64,000 bases of DNA, taken from positions 5,127,714-5,191,713 of the forward strand of contig CM022668.1 in NCBI GenBank assembly GCA_012295275.1. Reading direction: 5' to 3'. The DNA comes from Chrysomallon squamiferum (taxonomy: Eukaryota; Mollusca; Gastropoda; Neomphalida; Peltospiridae). This document shows, piece by piece, positions 1 through 23,200 of the stretch. The position numbers were made by a program, and so were the translations under genes. Position 1 is the stretch's first letter. Every line of letters begins with the position of its first letter. The notes below the pieces were generated by a model. It was given only the letters and a program-made list of their open reading frames with translations. It made no database searches and was not told the DNA's origin.

Positions 1-443
1 ATTTTGGTTTGTGGAACTTCTTCATTATTTATAATTTTGTGCATTTTGTTTTCAATTTTTAAAGATTAATCTACAAAAGTGTTATTTTCTGCAGCAATAA
101 TGTAATAATGATTAAAAAAAATAATAAGGATGTTGATGTTGATGTTAATTACGATGATAAAATAAAAATAATAGAAATAAACAAATAATAATACTTAATA
201 ATAATAATAACAACAACAACAACAGTAAAACATTGTACGAAGATATACATTCATTGCCTATACAATTATTACAACTAAAATCTTGTATGTGTGAGTTACA
301 TGTTTTTATTTTCAATTTCAGCAAGTTCCAGATGATTTTAAGATGTCATTCAGTCAATTATAATACATCAGTGTGAGCACTCACGCTCACAGGTGAGGAG
401 TTAGCATGCATTATTTTAAGTTAAAAAAGAAATCAAATCTATT

Positions 444-483
<40 letters not shown>

Positions 484-1237
484 TCTCTAAAAATGACCAG
501 ATCAGATTAATTGAGTATATACTGTATACAAATAATCAGTGATCGCCTGACTGTTACCTTCAGGCGAGTACAAATCTTTGCAGAGAGCTGTCCAGCACTG
601 ACTGTTTATAAATTCAGGCGAGTTCAGATAAGCTCTCCCTTGTGATTCTCCAGTAAGCTTTAACCCTCCTTTATAAATTATGGTGAGTCTCGAAAGATTG
701 ATTTTTAAGGTGAGGTATCAAGCTCTCGTATTATTTTTTTTGGTACATTCAGGCGAGTGTGTTTAATCGCCACCAATCACATTTGCCTATCAGGCTCTGC
801 CTTCTTTATAGCGCAAACAATACAAGTATAAAATTGAGGTGTTTTGTCAATTTTGTTTTCTGCACCGAAAATCAAGGAGAGCAGCATTAAAGAAATACTC
901 TCCAAATCAACAGTTCAGGAGAGGGTTTTCGAGGTGAGCTTATGAAAATGAGACAGGTTACGAAATGCTCTCCATAATTATAGTTCAGGAAAGTGTTTGC
1001 TTTCAAGGTGAGCCTCTGAAAATGTTACTCGTGCCGAAAAGCTCTCCATATTTATCATTCAGAAGAGTATTTTCTCATGAGCTTATGAAAATGAGACAAG
1101 TGATGAAAGAGCTGTAGGTCTGATTTGACTTTGTCATGTTTTGTTTTTTTCATAATTTATAAAATAAACAAAACATTTTTTATATATATATTTTTTTCTT
1201 TTTCTTTTTTTAAATCCTAAATCGGAATTGGCCATTG
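1..1237 (-). other. Downstream/3' UTR side of CCNY
   Basis: No coding exon is visible left of the CCNY stop. The stretch holds ATA/AAT microsatellite (about 150-235), a 37-base A run (about 445-481), and a GC-richer degenerate repeat block at 540-1110, described separately. Part of it is presumably CCNY 3' UTR; the poly(A) site cannot be fixed from the sequence alone. Confidence 0.5.
540..1110. repeat. Degenerate tandem repeat of short hairpins
   Basis: At least three clear units start near 898, 967 and 1041, about 69-74 bp apart. Each has CTCTCC, then 14 AT-rich bases, then GGAGAG (or GGAAAG, GAAGAG), a possible six-base-pair stem, followed by a shared block around GAGCTTATGAAAATGAGAC. Further left, TTCAGGCGAG recurs at about 560, 614 and 749, and AGCTCTCCC near 630, suggesting older units of the same family. 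No open frame is present. Confidence 0.6.
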
Positions 1238-9543
<8,306 letters not shown>

Positions 9544-12500
9544 GCTTGACTCAACAGTGTGCTGTCACCGATATCACCTTTATTTAGAATCTTCTCTAAA
9601 ACAGTTCAGTAAAACAGAGACTAGTTTCTTAACGATTTACCATTCTGGTTAGATATCTTCAGTATTCCATGTTTAAATGATTCCGTAGATAAATTAGATC
9701 ATAGTTTTCTGGTAGGGTTTTGTGTTCTGTAAACAAGAAAATAAATATCTAATATTAATTAAAGTCGGTACCTGTTCAATTATTACTGGTGTGAAAACTG
9801 TGATGTTAATAAATATCAGTTCCAACAACACTGTGGTTATTAAAATAGTTTGTCTAGAGTATTTACTCTTAATATATTTTCCATATATCTAATAAAAAGA
9901 AATAATAATAATAATGTTACAGAAATTAAAAGCCAGGGTTAACTAGTTTTACTGATTTTTCTTGACATATCTTGCTAAATGTAGCAATGTATTAACTGTC
10001 ATTGTAAAATCAATATATTTTGATGGAAAGTCCAACTAACAAGAGATGTAATTTTTTGCAACTTCTTTGATGTGTATTTTTCTGAAAAGCTAAAATTTGT
10101 ATTTGAAGTCACCTTTAAATTCTTATGACAATTATCATTCCAAAGATTACTTTATATAATTATACTGTATGTATATATGAAGCTTTTAATTCATGAAAAA
10201 AATATAATAAAACATATGAACTATATTTCTGTATTGTTGATTATTGCATATAAATTTACTAGTAAATGCAAAAATATAAATAAATAATTTTAATGTTTGT
10301 GCATCTTCTTTTCACAAATCTAGTCTTCTGTAAATTTGTAATATCATTATCAATAATAATTATATTTATAATTATATTAATTATTATCAACCTTTTCAAA
10401 TGGAATATATTTCCTAAAATTTAATTAAAATGTTTATATTTCTGATTATCAGTTATTACGCATGTCAAGATTCAGACAATGGATGTTATGTAAGTTATAT
10501 TAGATAATAAGTGTTTCGCTAGCAGAAAATTAAGTCTAGAAGAGAAAAAATATATGAGAAAAATTTGCACCCAAGTCATAATCTGACGATGGAAATCTGT
10601 CGATCTATCAAGAAACGAAAATATGTATACCAATAAATAATTACCTATCATGACATTTCGTTTCATGCCATGACATTCCTGTCCAAAATCATATGTAATT
10701 TTCAACCGTATATATGCTTTGTTCTTCTTGATAGATTTATTTCACCGGTCCGAAAAAAAAACGGAAGTACGCTTTAGTCACTTTTCCTTATTCCCAATAA
10801 GCTTTGTGAACAAGCTTTTCATTGGATAATAATTCTTTCTTTTCATATATTTAGGAAAATGATTGGCTAAAATACTGGACTTCTAGTTTTATGTTAAATT
10901 TCCGTTCATTGGATAAATAAAATAATACAGTAATATGTGTGAAAAAACTACTGAAGAATTTATAAGTAATCGAACTTCGTATGATCCTTGGCTGATTTAC
11001 TTCACCAGACCTACTGCTAATTTTTTTTTTCTTTTTTTTTTTTTTTTTTAAATTCTAATAGTGCAAAAATGCATATTAAAAACATATTTTGTTTTCCATC
11101 GATAAAAGCAGCCCAGCTGAGTTGTACCTCTTGACCATTAAGTTTTAAAATCAATGTAACATCGTCTTTACTAGCCCAGTTTGACATACTGGTCACAATA
11201 GCAGGAAGAAAGTCGCCACGCCTGCTTCAAACAAACAACAAGTACCTCACATATTTTATCAAAGGACACAAAATGAACCAAGTAACTTGTCCATTTGTCG
11301 GATCTTGGCCGTGTTAACATTAGTCTATAACGATTCTCCTTTTTTTTTTTTTTTTTTTTAAATTATTATTATTATTATTATTTCTGTGTTGAGAATAATA
11401 ATACTGCCCTTTACTGAAATCGTACATCCTTTGTTTGTCGTGACATTTAGAAATATTATATAAACACATCCCCCCACGTCATTCAGAGTCAAAATGAAAA
11501 TAGCGATAATTAATTAATTAAAAAAATATGTTATAGTCAATGGATCGACTTATTTCAAACATTATCGAACTCTGCTCTTTAATAATATTTTGCGGTACTG
11601 AATAGGCCTATGATGTGCCGCTTTATATAGTCCTAAACCAAGGCCGTATGGATTAAATTTATCTGAAAGACATTAATTATAAAAAGGGATCGTTGTTTCA
11701 CGCTGTTATCCGAAATGCAAATGATATATAATTAATCTCATTTATTTATTTATATTTTGGAGATGGAACTATTAGGTTCATTAGTTTTTCTTTCTCAGCT
11801 TCTTCCTTTCTCTATCTGCCTGTAAACATTATATTGTGTATGTTACTATGTACATGTTATATCATTTTGATTCAAGCTAAAGCTATGAAAAGCGTGCTGG
11901 AAATAAATAAAATAAAATTTCTTGAAAGCTGGCATTAATTATCTCAATGTAATTATCGCAATATCGAAAATAAAGTATTTATTTATTTAGATGTCTTCAT
12001 GGTGCCAGTGCCCGGGACATGACAGGTGTGTTGCGCCCCCTAACCCACGGAAATTAGCGATCCCTCAACGCCTTCCACTAGTCAGTAGTGAACCCAAAAC
12101 GGCCCCTCCCATGCTATGCCGCTGTAATATATATATATTGTTTATTTACTGTTGTTGTTGTTGTTGTTTATATAATAAAAGTGTAATGCAGTTTGAAATT
12201 ATCTATTTATTTATTTAATAAAATTTTGACGAAAACATGTTATTTTGAAAATTAGTAGTGATAGGGAAAGTAGTATAGCAGGTGCTTTCTCTAATTTCCG
12301 GTTATTTCCCCCGCGAAATTTTAGCAGACGAGTGTATTGGTGAGATATAATAATTTTTATGTTTATATGCTATTTATAGAGGATGTTATTGTTGGAAATA
12401 TCAACATTTCATAGTAGTATGCATTTGGTATAAATTCGATTACCAGTGGAGCAATAAGAATGAAAATTCAGATATAGAAAATGCTGAGCATCTCTCATTC

Positions 12501-14541
12501 ATCTGAAGTTAAATGTACCGTAACCTACTGCCGTACTCAGTACAGAGTACTGACTACTTGTATCCAGTAAATTGTAATCGGATCAAAGTTTGCCTTTCAG
12601 AAGATTTACTTATTCATTTATAACCTTTCACACCGACCATCCACTCTACTTTTTATCAATAAGACTTATAAACTAGAGTAAATTAATCTTCCAGTTTGCA
12701 TTTTAAAGATTAAAGAAAATCGTTTTACATTTACCAAAAACGAACCGCTTTTCGGGCTATAAAATTAAAAATTAATTTGCGCATGTGCATTATGATGAGT
12801 CCTAACTGGGAGAATTTATACTGCACCTTCTTCCAAGTTCAATTAACTTTAGACAACAGTCAAAAAAAATAAATGTAGGATATTTGCTCACACAAGAAGT
12901 TAGGATATTCTGTGAAATAATTATATGTCATTAGACTGATTATTAATTTATTCAATTATAATTAATTTCACATTCAAATTTCTTTTATCAGAACACAACA
13001 GGAAATAATGGAAATATGAAAAATAGATAAATTATGTACTAAGATTGTAAGATTATTTTATTTGTACTCAATTTGACATGGTTGTGCAAGTAAATAAAGA
13101 CAGGTTATTCAAACTGATGGGAAAATTGCAGTAGGGGTGTACAAAGCTCATAAAATCCTTTGATATGTACTCCATCCAAGTAACTTAAACTCAAAAGTTG
13201 GGTTCTTCTGATTGACTGTTTTTAAAGTTCTCTGTGAGAGGCACTAAGTCACAGCTATTCCTGATTTGGATTGCGTTGAGAGTACTATAGTTATAGATGC
13301 ATTAGGACTTCATATTATTCTTAAATTCTAAAGGCATATAGAAATTATCACGTCCAACAGAAGCAAAGATAAGCAGTGTTACAAAGGGCTGCATGTGTGT
13401 GCAGAAGATCACCAGGACAGACTGAATTTGCTGAGTCTGCTACAAACAAAGGTTCTCTGACATCCAAGTCATTTGTGGTTCACAACCATACTGGAGGTGA
13501 AAATGAAGTCATCAAGCTTTGCTGTACCATGAAAACCTGTGCTAAGAACTCCAGACCAAGCAGTGAAGATTACCTCCCTCTTCCCTCCAGAGGTATTAAA
13601 TGTCACCAGCAACAGCTGAGATATGTCAAACAACATGCATGATGAGTGGCACTTTGCATTTAATCGATATCCAGATATTTACACAGCAACTGTTGTACTC
13701 CACAAAGATTCTGCAATGTTTTCAACTGTGATGATCTAGTTTTAAAAAGGAGAAGACATCAGGTGACCCCAGACACAATTGTACCAGCAGGATCAAGGCA
13801 ACTCCAAATTCAGAAATTCAAATTTATCATGGAAAATTAATGTGTATGAATTCCTTGAGTGTTAGACATTCAGTTTGATTGTAAACATAAAATTTCTTTT
13901 ACTTTTTTTAACTTTTGGGGTAAAAAACTGTCCACTGGGAAATGTTCTAGTGAGCAAAGGTTCTGACACCAAGTATATTTGTATGCAAAATTGTCATAAC
14001 TTCAATGTAAAACTGCATAATCCATAATTATCCACACAGTTATGATTATAAATAATAATTTTATAATTATCAACTAGTTAAATAAGACTGAATTAATTGC
14101 TGATGATTCGGAATTAAACAAACTAAGAATTTAGTTTCAAGTATTAATTTTTGTAGGATATATAGTTGCTATAGTCAAAGTTCACTGGATGATAACAGAC
14201 CAGATCATGTATAGTTAATATTTTTATTAAGTTATTGGTAACGAAATAATAATTTGAAAAATGCTAAACATATCAGATACTTTACACAAATATTAAATAC
14301 TTCTCATATATCATTATATGTCAGTGTTTAAAAATTTGATTTCAGAATTTGAATACAAAATTCCAGTTAGAATTTTTTATATATAAAAGTTTAAAGTTTA
14401 AAATATTTTCTGAATATATAAAATTGCATGTAATTACATTCAGAAAATGTCTGATCTAAATTATTATTTATCAAACTTTTAAATAAAGTAGTATATAAGT
14501 AGAAATCTGATTCATCTTTCAGAACAGTACATTTTGTTACC
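9544..14541. other. Divergent CCNY/USP37 5' regions
   Basis: This holds the 5' UTRs, the shared intergenic interval and the first USP37 intron. On the CCNY side a 5' UTR exon probably runs from the start codon to an acceptor near 9730, and an ETS-like CGGAAGT lies at 10762. On the USP37 side the likely first non-coding exon ends at the donor ATTG|GTGAGA (12339), just downstream of TTCCGG at 12296. Between are poly-T runs (about 11022-11050, 11340-11360) and a GC-richer patch at 11990-12125 of unknown meaning. Confidence 0.5.
12296..12339 (+). promoter_or_regulatory. Probable USP37 promoter-proximal region and first non-coding exon
   Basis: A TTCCGG core (ETS-family site on the minus strand) is followed by GC-rich CCCCCGCGAAATTTTAG and a consensus splice donor G|GTGAGA. 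The USP37 start codon sits 20 bases after an acceptor (CTTTCAG, 14522), so an upstream non-coding exon is required; this is the best candidate in the interval. Confidence 0.4.
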
Positions 14542-16310
14542 ATGAGCAGAAAACTGATAAATATAACATGCTGTGGACAGTTGAAATACTCTGGATCTTG
14601 GACTGGAACTTCAAGATGGAAGTCTGGTAAATTTGTTGTCTGTGGAAATTATCCAGATGTGCAGTGTCAACTCTTTATTGACTGCAATGCAGATACACCT
14701 GTCCGCACTTACAGGGTATTTTAATGAATATAATTTATATTTACTTGTTTTTAATTTCTTTTGTCACTCGTGCTAATTAACAAATGTATCTGCATCTTCT
14801 AATACATCTTTTTGTTTTTCACTTAGAATGTATAAAGAATTAATCAGCTGATACTAATTTAGTTTTTATTTTATTTTATACACTACACTATTTTATACAA
14901 AAAAATAATAATAATAATAATAATAACAGGGTGAATTTTTTTTTTTTTTCATAAATTGTTTTATCACTAAAAAAGAAAAAGGTCACTTTGAAATCATTTT
15001 GTTCAGTATTAAAATAATGCTTTCTCTTTTGTACAAAGAATATGTGTGCATGCGTGCATGCATGTCTAAAACTAGAAAGTGTTAACTTTGAAATAGAGGA
15101 TTTGACTTTCAACAGAAAACATTTATTTTAGCTATCACCTCTGACTGTTGAAAAAATAGTTTCAAAGACTCACATGGTGATGAGTATGAGGAACCGTGAC
15201 AATATTTATTTCAAAGCCTTGGGTTCAGCTGAACAACACAAACTGGAAGAAGCAGTGAAACTAATTAATGACATCATAAAAAGTAAACCAGGTAAAAATC
15301 TAAAATTAAGAAATTAATAATTCATGATTGATGAATTTGAACATAAAGTTTTATTACAACATTAGTTTGTCAAGTAATGAAGCAATGATAAATTGCAAAT
15401 AATGCAATTTATTTAAGCTGTTCTTTATACTAAAGATGAACTATAGAAGTAGATTAGTGTGTGTGTGTGTGTGTGTGTGTGTGAGCTTGCATAATTAAAT
15501 AAAACGTGCTTTCCTCAAGGTGAGCCATTATAATTATGCCCTATAGATGGAAACAGTGCAGTATGATTTAAGAAATCCTAACAGTAGTATGCCTTACAAA
15601 ATGGCTGATTACTAATAAGTTTCAGAAATCAAAAAATAAATCTTGTTATGCTTTTTTTCAAATTGTTTCAGTAGTTTTTATGAAAAATATGACTGAAGAG
15701 GCACACTATAAAAGATTTCCTTTATTTTTATTAGAAATGTATTACATAAAATTTAGTGACATTTATTTGACCATAAGTTTTTGTTTTGGTTCTCTGTAGA
15801 TCGTTTATTGAATGCAAATGATATGTTTGTAATTGAAAGTGAACCAGCATCAAAGAAAGTATCAGTTTCAGACTCTCCAAAACAATTTACAAGGTAATAA
15901 AAACATTATTTCTAAATAGCTATATTTTTAATATTTTCGTTTCTTTACCACTTTTCAAATCTGACCAGAAAATGATGATGATGATATATTTTTTGTTATT
16001 TAATGCCTGCTTTTAATTAGTGATTATCATTTATGTTTATTTATTTGTTGTTGTTATTATTATTTTATATGTTTTATTTTTATTTTTTTACATTATTTTT
16101 ATATACTTGAAACATTTGGCTTCAGACAGATTGTTCTTTCTCCTTCTGTGCCAAAGGTGTCCCAAAAGTGTGAAATGCTTCAGTATTAACTGAAAAAAAA
16201 TGAATGTATAATGATTATCTTATTATTTATAGCATTTTGTTTTACTATTTTATTCTCTTGAAATCTTGATACTACTATTCGTATTATTACTGTTATCCTT
16301 GTTGTTGTTG

Positions 16311-16375
<65 letters not shown>

Positions 16376-17240
16376 CATTATTATTGTGAGTATAGTATGA
16401 AGGAAAATAACAGAACCACACAGAAAAAGGATTCAGTAGAACCGCAGCTTTTCATAGATGACATTGAAGAAGATTTTAAAGAAAATACATTTCGGTAAGT
16501 AGTCATTACCTTCCTTGATGAATAATATGCCTTTATATAACATATAAGTGACAAAAGGAATTTAAAATTCTTGTGTTAGTTATAAAATGACTCCAGTATA
16601 TGGGAAAGGTTACTGATTTATGTATTTATATTTGTCCAGAAGATTCAATTGCAGTGCTGTGTATTCTGGCATTGTGTATTGTTCAGTATGTGCATGTGTG
16701 TGAGTGTGAGTGGGTGGATGGGTGGATGTGAATGTGTAATATGCACATGTGCACATGCATTTATATATATAGTCAGTCGTTCTTGTAATCTTATGGAAAA
16801 AACAACAAAGAAAAGAGAATGGAAAAATAATGAAGCTTGTTTATGTGGTTATACAGCTTGACAAGCTTATATTTCTAAATGTTACCATGTAAACCAGTCG
16901 TGTATACTATCAGTAACGTAATGTTTGTAAGAAAATATTATATCTGTTAGGCATCCATCCATCCATCCTTCTGTCTGTCTGTCTATCTGTCTGTATAATT
17001 CTGTTTTCAGGGGCCCTGGTAAAAAACAGCAGGAAGAACAGTTCTGTCAGCGAGGTCAAGCTTTGAAATCGATTGTCACTGGCGACTTCTACAACAGCAC
17101 ACCTGCAGGTCAAAAGTCATATGGATTTTTTGCCACCTCAGGATCTGGGTAATTTTATATTGTGAATGTCTTGAAAAAAAAGATTAAAGAAAACCCCCCT
17201 AAGAAACAAATTCCTTTACACATCTAGCATAAATTATAAT

Positions 17241-17274
<34 letters not shown>

Positions 17275-20200
17275 TATATTCTTTTGGACAGTTAATTTTC
17301 TTTTTATGTATTTACATATTAAACAAAAAAGGCCCATCAAGTTTTTTTCGTGTTTTAAGATTTAACCAGTTTTGTTTTCAGAGAAACGAAAACAATATGA
17401 AATTCTTTTTAAAAAGGTTTTAAAAGATTCTTGTTGATAATGTATGTTTTTCTTCACAGTGTTAAGAGGCCTGGCCTGATGCCATTTAACCCACAAGATC
17501 AAGCAAAAAGACCACGACTTTTATCAGACAAAATTTCATTTTCCTGGCAGAATCGTTCACTTGGTCAAACCAAACAAACATCGGCACTGCAAGGGTATGT
17601 CGCCATTAAAATTAATCTTGCTGCTCTATCTCATTATTTAATTTCCTCTTTTTAATAATTCTGTGTAAATGTAAGAATAATATAAATAACGGGTAACGAA
17701 TGAAAATAAGAGTAAAAAGAGACTTTCCCTTTACAGTTAATAAATTGTTTTCAAAACTTTCTAGGATGGATAGAGATATTTTTCACATGATAAAAATGAT
17801 AACAGGTTAATACATTTAAGTTAAGCTTACATGAATACTTTTTGTGTTTTTGTTTACTTGTTTTTTGTTTATTTCATTATTTATTTATTTAGTTAGTTTT
17901 GTATTTATTATTATTATTATTATTATTTTATTATTATCTTATTTTATTTATTTTTAAAATAAGTATTTTATAACTTGTTTTTAAAAGTCTTTTCTTTATT
18001 TTTTTTTTTTATTATTATTATTTCATTTATTAATTATTTATTAATTTTTTATTTTTTTATTTTTTATCTAGGTTTTCCAATCTGGGTAATACGTGTTACA
18101 TGAATGCAATATTACAATCTCTCCTGGGTCTGGATCCATTTAGCATTGATGTACTTTATACCAACAGAAAAATACACAGACTGCTTACATCCAGTTCCTT
18201 GTATGGGTTAGTAAAGTTTAATATTCAGATTTTTTACTTTATTTATGGTGTTACATTAGTAATAGTAGTAATAATAATAATAATAACAGTAATAGTAACA
18301 ACAACAACAAATGCAGAAGTAATACAACTGACCTAATAACCTGAAAATGTTCTACAGCAATGTTGCATTCATTTTAACTATGGTGTTTTAATTTGTTAAT
18401 TTATCTTTTAAAATAACACATTTGACAAAAAGTTTAGTGATAAACTTATTACAAATTCCTTTTTTTTTTAACTTTTTTTTTTTGTTCTTTCCATCATTAA
18501 ATTTCTTGTACACTTCTACAGTTATAATAGATTATTAAATCCATTTTCAATCTTTAAATATTTCCTATTCTAGCCAGTGCCCTAGAGTTGCTTAATCAAC
18601 AGTTGTAGTATAAACATTCCCATCTGTGGGAAGGTGTTTGTAAAGCATACATTATTGCTAACAGATACAGTTGGCTGAAAGAGTATCAAAATTGTGATTC
18701 TCTTATCACATACAAATATCCTCCGGTATTTGATATCTAACAATGATTAATGTTGACATTTACTGAAATAGTCTAGCACATTCATTTATTCGTTTGTATT
18801 TTCAGCGCGTTGGCAAGATTGATGAATTCTCGTAGCAAATCGACAGAAAGTGACCTCAGTCGCAGAGATATGTTGAGAAGCATCAAAAGTGCAATATCTT
18901 CCACTGCTCGTAGATTTTCGGGTTATCAGCAACATGTACGAGTTAATTTGTTCTTTTCAAAAATTGTGTGTGTACACATGCTTTTGCAAAGTGTATGTGT
19001 TTATTTTGCTTGTGTGTGTATGTTTGTTATAATGGGTATCTTTCTGATCTGGAAACATGTTCTGTATTTGTAAATTTTACTCTGGAAAACAAAAAGTGAA
19101 TCAGCAAGTCTTTTTTTATATATCAAATTAAAATTTTCCACATAAATATATTTCATTCTAGAAGAGAAAAACAGAACAATAAAATAAAATAAATAAATAA
19201 ATTAACGGTCACATACCATGTCTGTACAAAATCATTTTAACATTTTTTACTTCAGGATGCCCATGAATTTCTAGGTCAGGTTTTAGACCAGTTGAAAGAG
19301 GAGGTCACAAAGATAACAAAAGCGACTCCTAGTCCTCACAAAGATTTGAAGGAGCCAGCTCACTGTGTGTTTGTAAACCCAACGCAGGACAACTTTGAGT
19401 TTGAGGTTCTGCATACCATAACTTGTTTGAAGTAATTCACTTTTCACCTTCTTTTTAAAGTTTTGTCTTTTCTTGTTGTTAAATATAAATTTTGGAAACA
19501 GAATTTGACACTGTATTGTGTATCTAATACAGATAGGACATAGGTTGATGATACAAAATGAAATAATCTTCTCTTTTTTTTTTTCTTTCTTTTTTTTAAG
19601 TTGTCAAGAAGAAGTCGCAAAAGCTGAACAGTTCAATGACCTTTCAGTAGATCTGCCCCAAACCAGGTAAAATATTTAATTAATTTTTAAAAAGAAAAAC
19701 AAACTCACAATATACTTGGCTTTTATGATTATAATAAATTTCAGCAAACCTTATGTTTTTTTTTTTTAATCTTGGTTAAAACTGTTTTAAGGCAATTTTG
19801 TGAAAAGGCACTCTCATCCATGAATGCTAAAATTGAACTGAACTGTTTGATCTTAAAACACAGTCACAAAGTTGAAAACAAATTACGATGTTACTTTCAC
19901 CTGATTTGGAAGAAATAATGTTCAGCAGTAACATAAAACAACTTGTTTTCAGTCACTTTTAATGTGATACCAATCATATACTTTTTGTGATTAATTTAAT
20001 TATACTATGTTGACAGCACATTTAAAACTTATTTTGCGATGCTCATTATTTATGCATTTATGATATTTTGCAACAAGTACATATAAGAAAAATGACAGCC
20101 ACATATTCATTGTTGTCAATTTATGTTGTATGTTATAAGCAAAGGTTGATCTCCAGAAGTAAAATTAATTGTTTGGATTTGTATGTTAAAATTATACAAT

Positions 20201-23200
20201 CCTTATACACTGATAGAGCTGTCACATCAAAAGTATACAAAAAACCCTTGTATGTTGTTTCCGTCATAACTGTACGTTGAACAAAACAGTCTTTTAAAAA
20301 AATTAGTTCAGATTCTTTGTTGTCACTGCTCTAAATAAACTTTAGTAAACTTTACTTTAGGTAAGATTTAACTCTAAGTACAAAGGAAATACACTGTTAA
20401 ATTTAATTAATTTTCTTTTATTTATATTTTTGATTTAGTCGCAGATCTATACAAGATGCTCTAGATGTGTTTTTCAAGAAGGAGGAGATAGATTACACTT
20501 GTGGCAAATGTGGACATTTGAAATCCGAAGTGGCACACAAATTCACCAGATTACCAAGGTATTATCATTTATTAAAATGTAGTTTTACTACAAAAATTCT
20601 ATATACTTACAGTTTTATTGGGTTTTTTTACTCATCATCACTGCTTATAATCATAACCAAGTGCAACAATAAAATTACAGTTAGAAAACATTTTAACACT
20701 CACAATAAAAGTCATAGTTAGAAAACACTTTAATTCTTGACAATAAAATCATGCAGTTAAAAGAAAATTTAATACAGACAGCAAATAACAGATTTTTATT
20801 CTTTTTATTTTTTTGAATAATATATATAAACTAATTATTAAAATGCTCTTAAAATTTGGTTAGACAATTTGGTTAGACAATTTGTTTTGAATTTTATTTG
20901 AAGAATAAAGTTAAACAAATTCTTAAAATGCTTTGAAGTATTACTGAATGATTATTTTTATTAGATGTATTGGTATGAATGATTAGTTTTGTTTTATTTG
21001 ATGTATCAGTATTTTTCATTATTTTACAGGATTCTTATTCTTCATGTCAAACGTTACACGTACGACACACAGATAGCTCGGCGAAGTAAAACTGGTCAGA
21101 ACCTGTCTGTCTGTCGCTACTTGACACTGATGTCTCACTGTGATGAATCCACCCAGCCCCCACCAGCAGTGCCTGACATCTTCCATAATAATCTCAGGTA
21201 CACATTTAGAAATTTATCTGTTCGTGTGCCTGTTAATTATGTCTAACTCTTAAAGTAATTTATAAATGTCATATTCTTCTGTATGTGTGTATGTCTCTGT
21301 TTCTGTTGCTCACTTGTTTTCTCTGTCTTTCTGTGTCTCCCTTTTTTCTTTATTTTTTTATATTTTCAGTCCCCCCTTTTTTTCTTTGTCCTATTTTTCA
21401 GTTCTTTTCAATTTCCCTCTTTCAACTTTTATTAAAAGTGCAAGGAAAGAATCACTTGTTTCTAACAAAGAAGAGTGTTTATTAAATGATGCAGTTGATT
21501 TCCATTCATAATGTAACAACAATCATATTTCATATTTAATTATTAATGAATTACCATTAACCTAACATCATCCTTTCCTTTAATGCATACTAGAAGGTAA
21601 ACTGACAGTACTTAAAATGTTGATATTTTCTTTTATTTATGCCTGTGAAAACTTAAGATACTATGATATCATTAAACTATTATTCATTCATTTACTGTTT
21701 TTATGCAATCCATAATTAAAAATATCAGTACTTAAAACAATTTCTTTTTTTCCTATCAAAACTTAAGTTAGTACAACCTTACTAAACCATTACTCATTCA
21801 TTTACTGGTTTAATGCAGACCATATTTAACACTGATAATTGTTATTTTCAGTCCTGTAAAAACTTTGATCACAGAAAGAGGTGATTCATCTTTATGTCGA
21901 AAACTTGAATATAATTCAAGGTGAATATAACTATTTACTATCTGTTATAAGATTTTATTATTGTGCTTGCTTGGTTTATTTTCTAAAAACGACATTTTTT
22001 CTTGGAATGGGATATATTTCTTTTGTTTTATTTGTAATTTTTCTTTCTTCAGAAAAAGTAAATCTTTCTCCGAATTATAAATTTTAAAATTATTATTTTA
22101 TTTAGTTGTTTAATTTTTATATGTATTTAATTTTTAATTTTAACTTTTTTTTCTTTTGTTGTATTCTGTTTTAAAAAAAATTCCTAAAAAACCCTAAATA
22201 TCACTGCCACTATTTTCAGACTTTTTAGATTTTGCGTTTTTATTAATCTTAATAATTGTAATTTGTTATTTTCTTACAGTTATAAATTCAAAAAGGTTTC
22301 AAACCATTCTGATCAAAATACTGGATCAAAAGAAGATGAAGATAAATGTGGAGATAAGCATGACACATCTTCAGATAAAAATGCAGACAATGTTATAGAG
22401 GTTTGTTTTTGTTTCCTTACACTGAGAGTAAGCTATAATCAGGTGCTAGAATGAGATGAGGTAGATCCTTTACGTAATGATCTTTACTCTGTCGTTCATA
22501 AACTTTTGAAATGTTCATACTGTTTCACTGATTTAATTTATATAAATACTTTTCATTTCGGTGTCTTGTAAAAATAGCAAATCTGTTTTTAATTTTCAGT
22601 GTTTTATAACAGATTTTATTATAAAGGTAGTGTCTTTCTTACATAGTTAACATAGGACTTGCTGTGTATTTGACTGCTAAAATATTTACCTGTGTCAATA
22701 AAAAAAAAAAAAAATTATTGAAATAATTTGACCTAAATATAGCAAAATAAATTTAAAACAACAATTCAAAGATAAAACATTTTACTTCAGAAATACTAAA
22801 GTATAAATAATTTTGTATCAAAAGTAAATTCTATGAACATTTTGAATATTTTTTTTATTATTATAGTTTTGTGTTAAAGTAAATAAATATATTGTATTTT
22901 GGGTTATAGTTAGATAATGAGAAAGATAAACCAACAGGTGAAGATAATGATACTAAACTAGCAGAAGCTATAGAACTTAGTCTACTGCAAGCCCAGGAAA
23001 AGGAAAAGGTAAGAAAATAAAAAATAAAACAAGTAACTAGTTAAAACTAAAAGATGGCAAACTTTTTACTTCACCTGTTTCACTTTAGAGGTCAGAGTTC
23101 ACTGAGGTACAGCAGTGCCATCTGTGTATGTTGTTTTTTAACAGGTCCAGTAAATGCTTGGACATAGCCAATTTCTATTTTTATAGATGGTGGAACTGTA

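Noticed and set aside
21266-21511. Overlapping plus-strand frames in the USP37 intron
   Set aside because: Low-complexity T/C-rich intron sequence; no homology and splicing skips it between 21197 and 21852.
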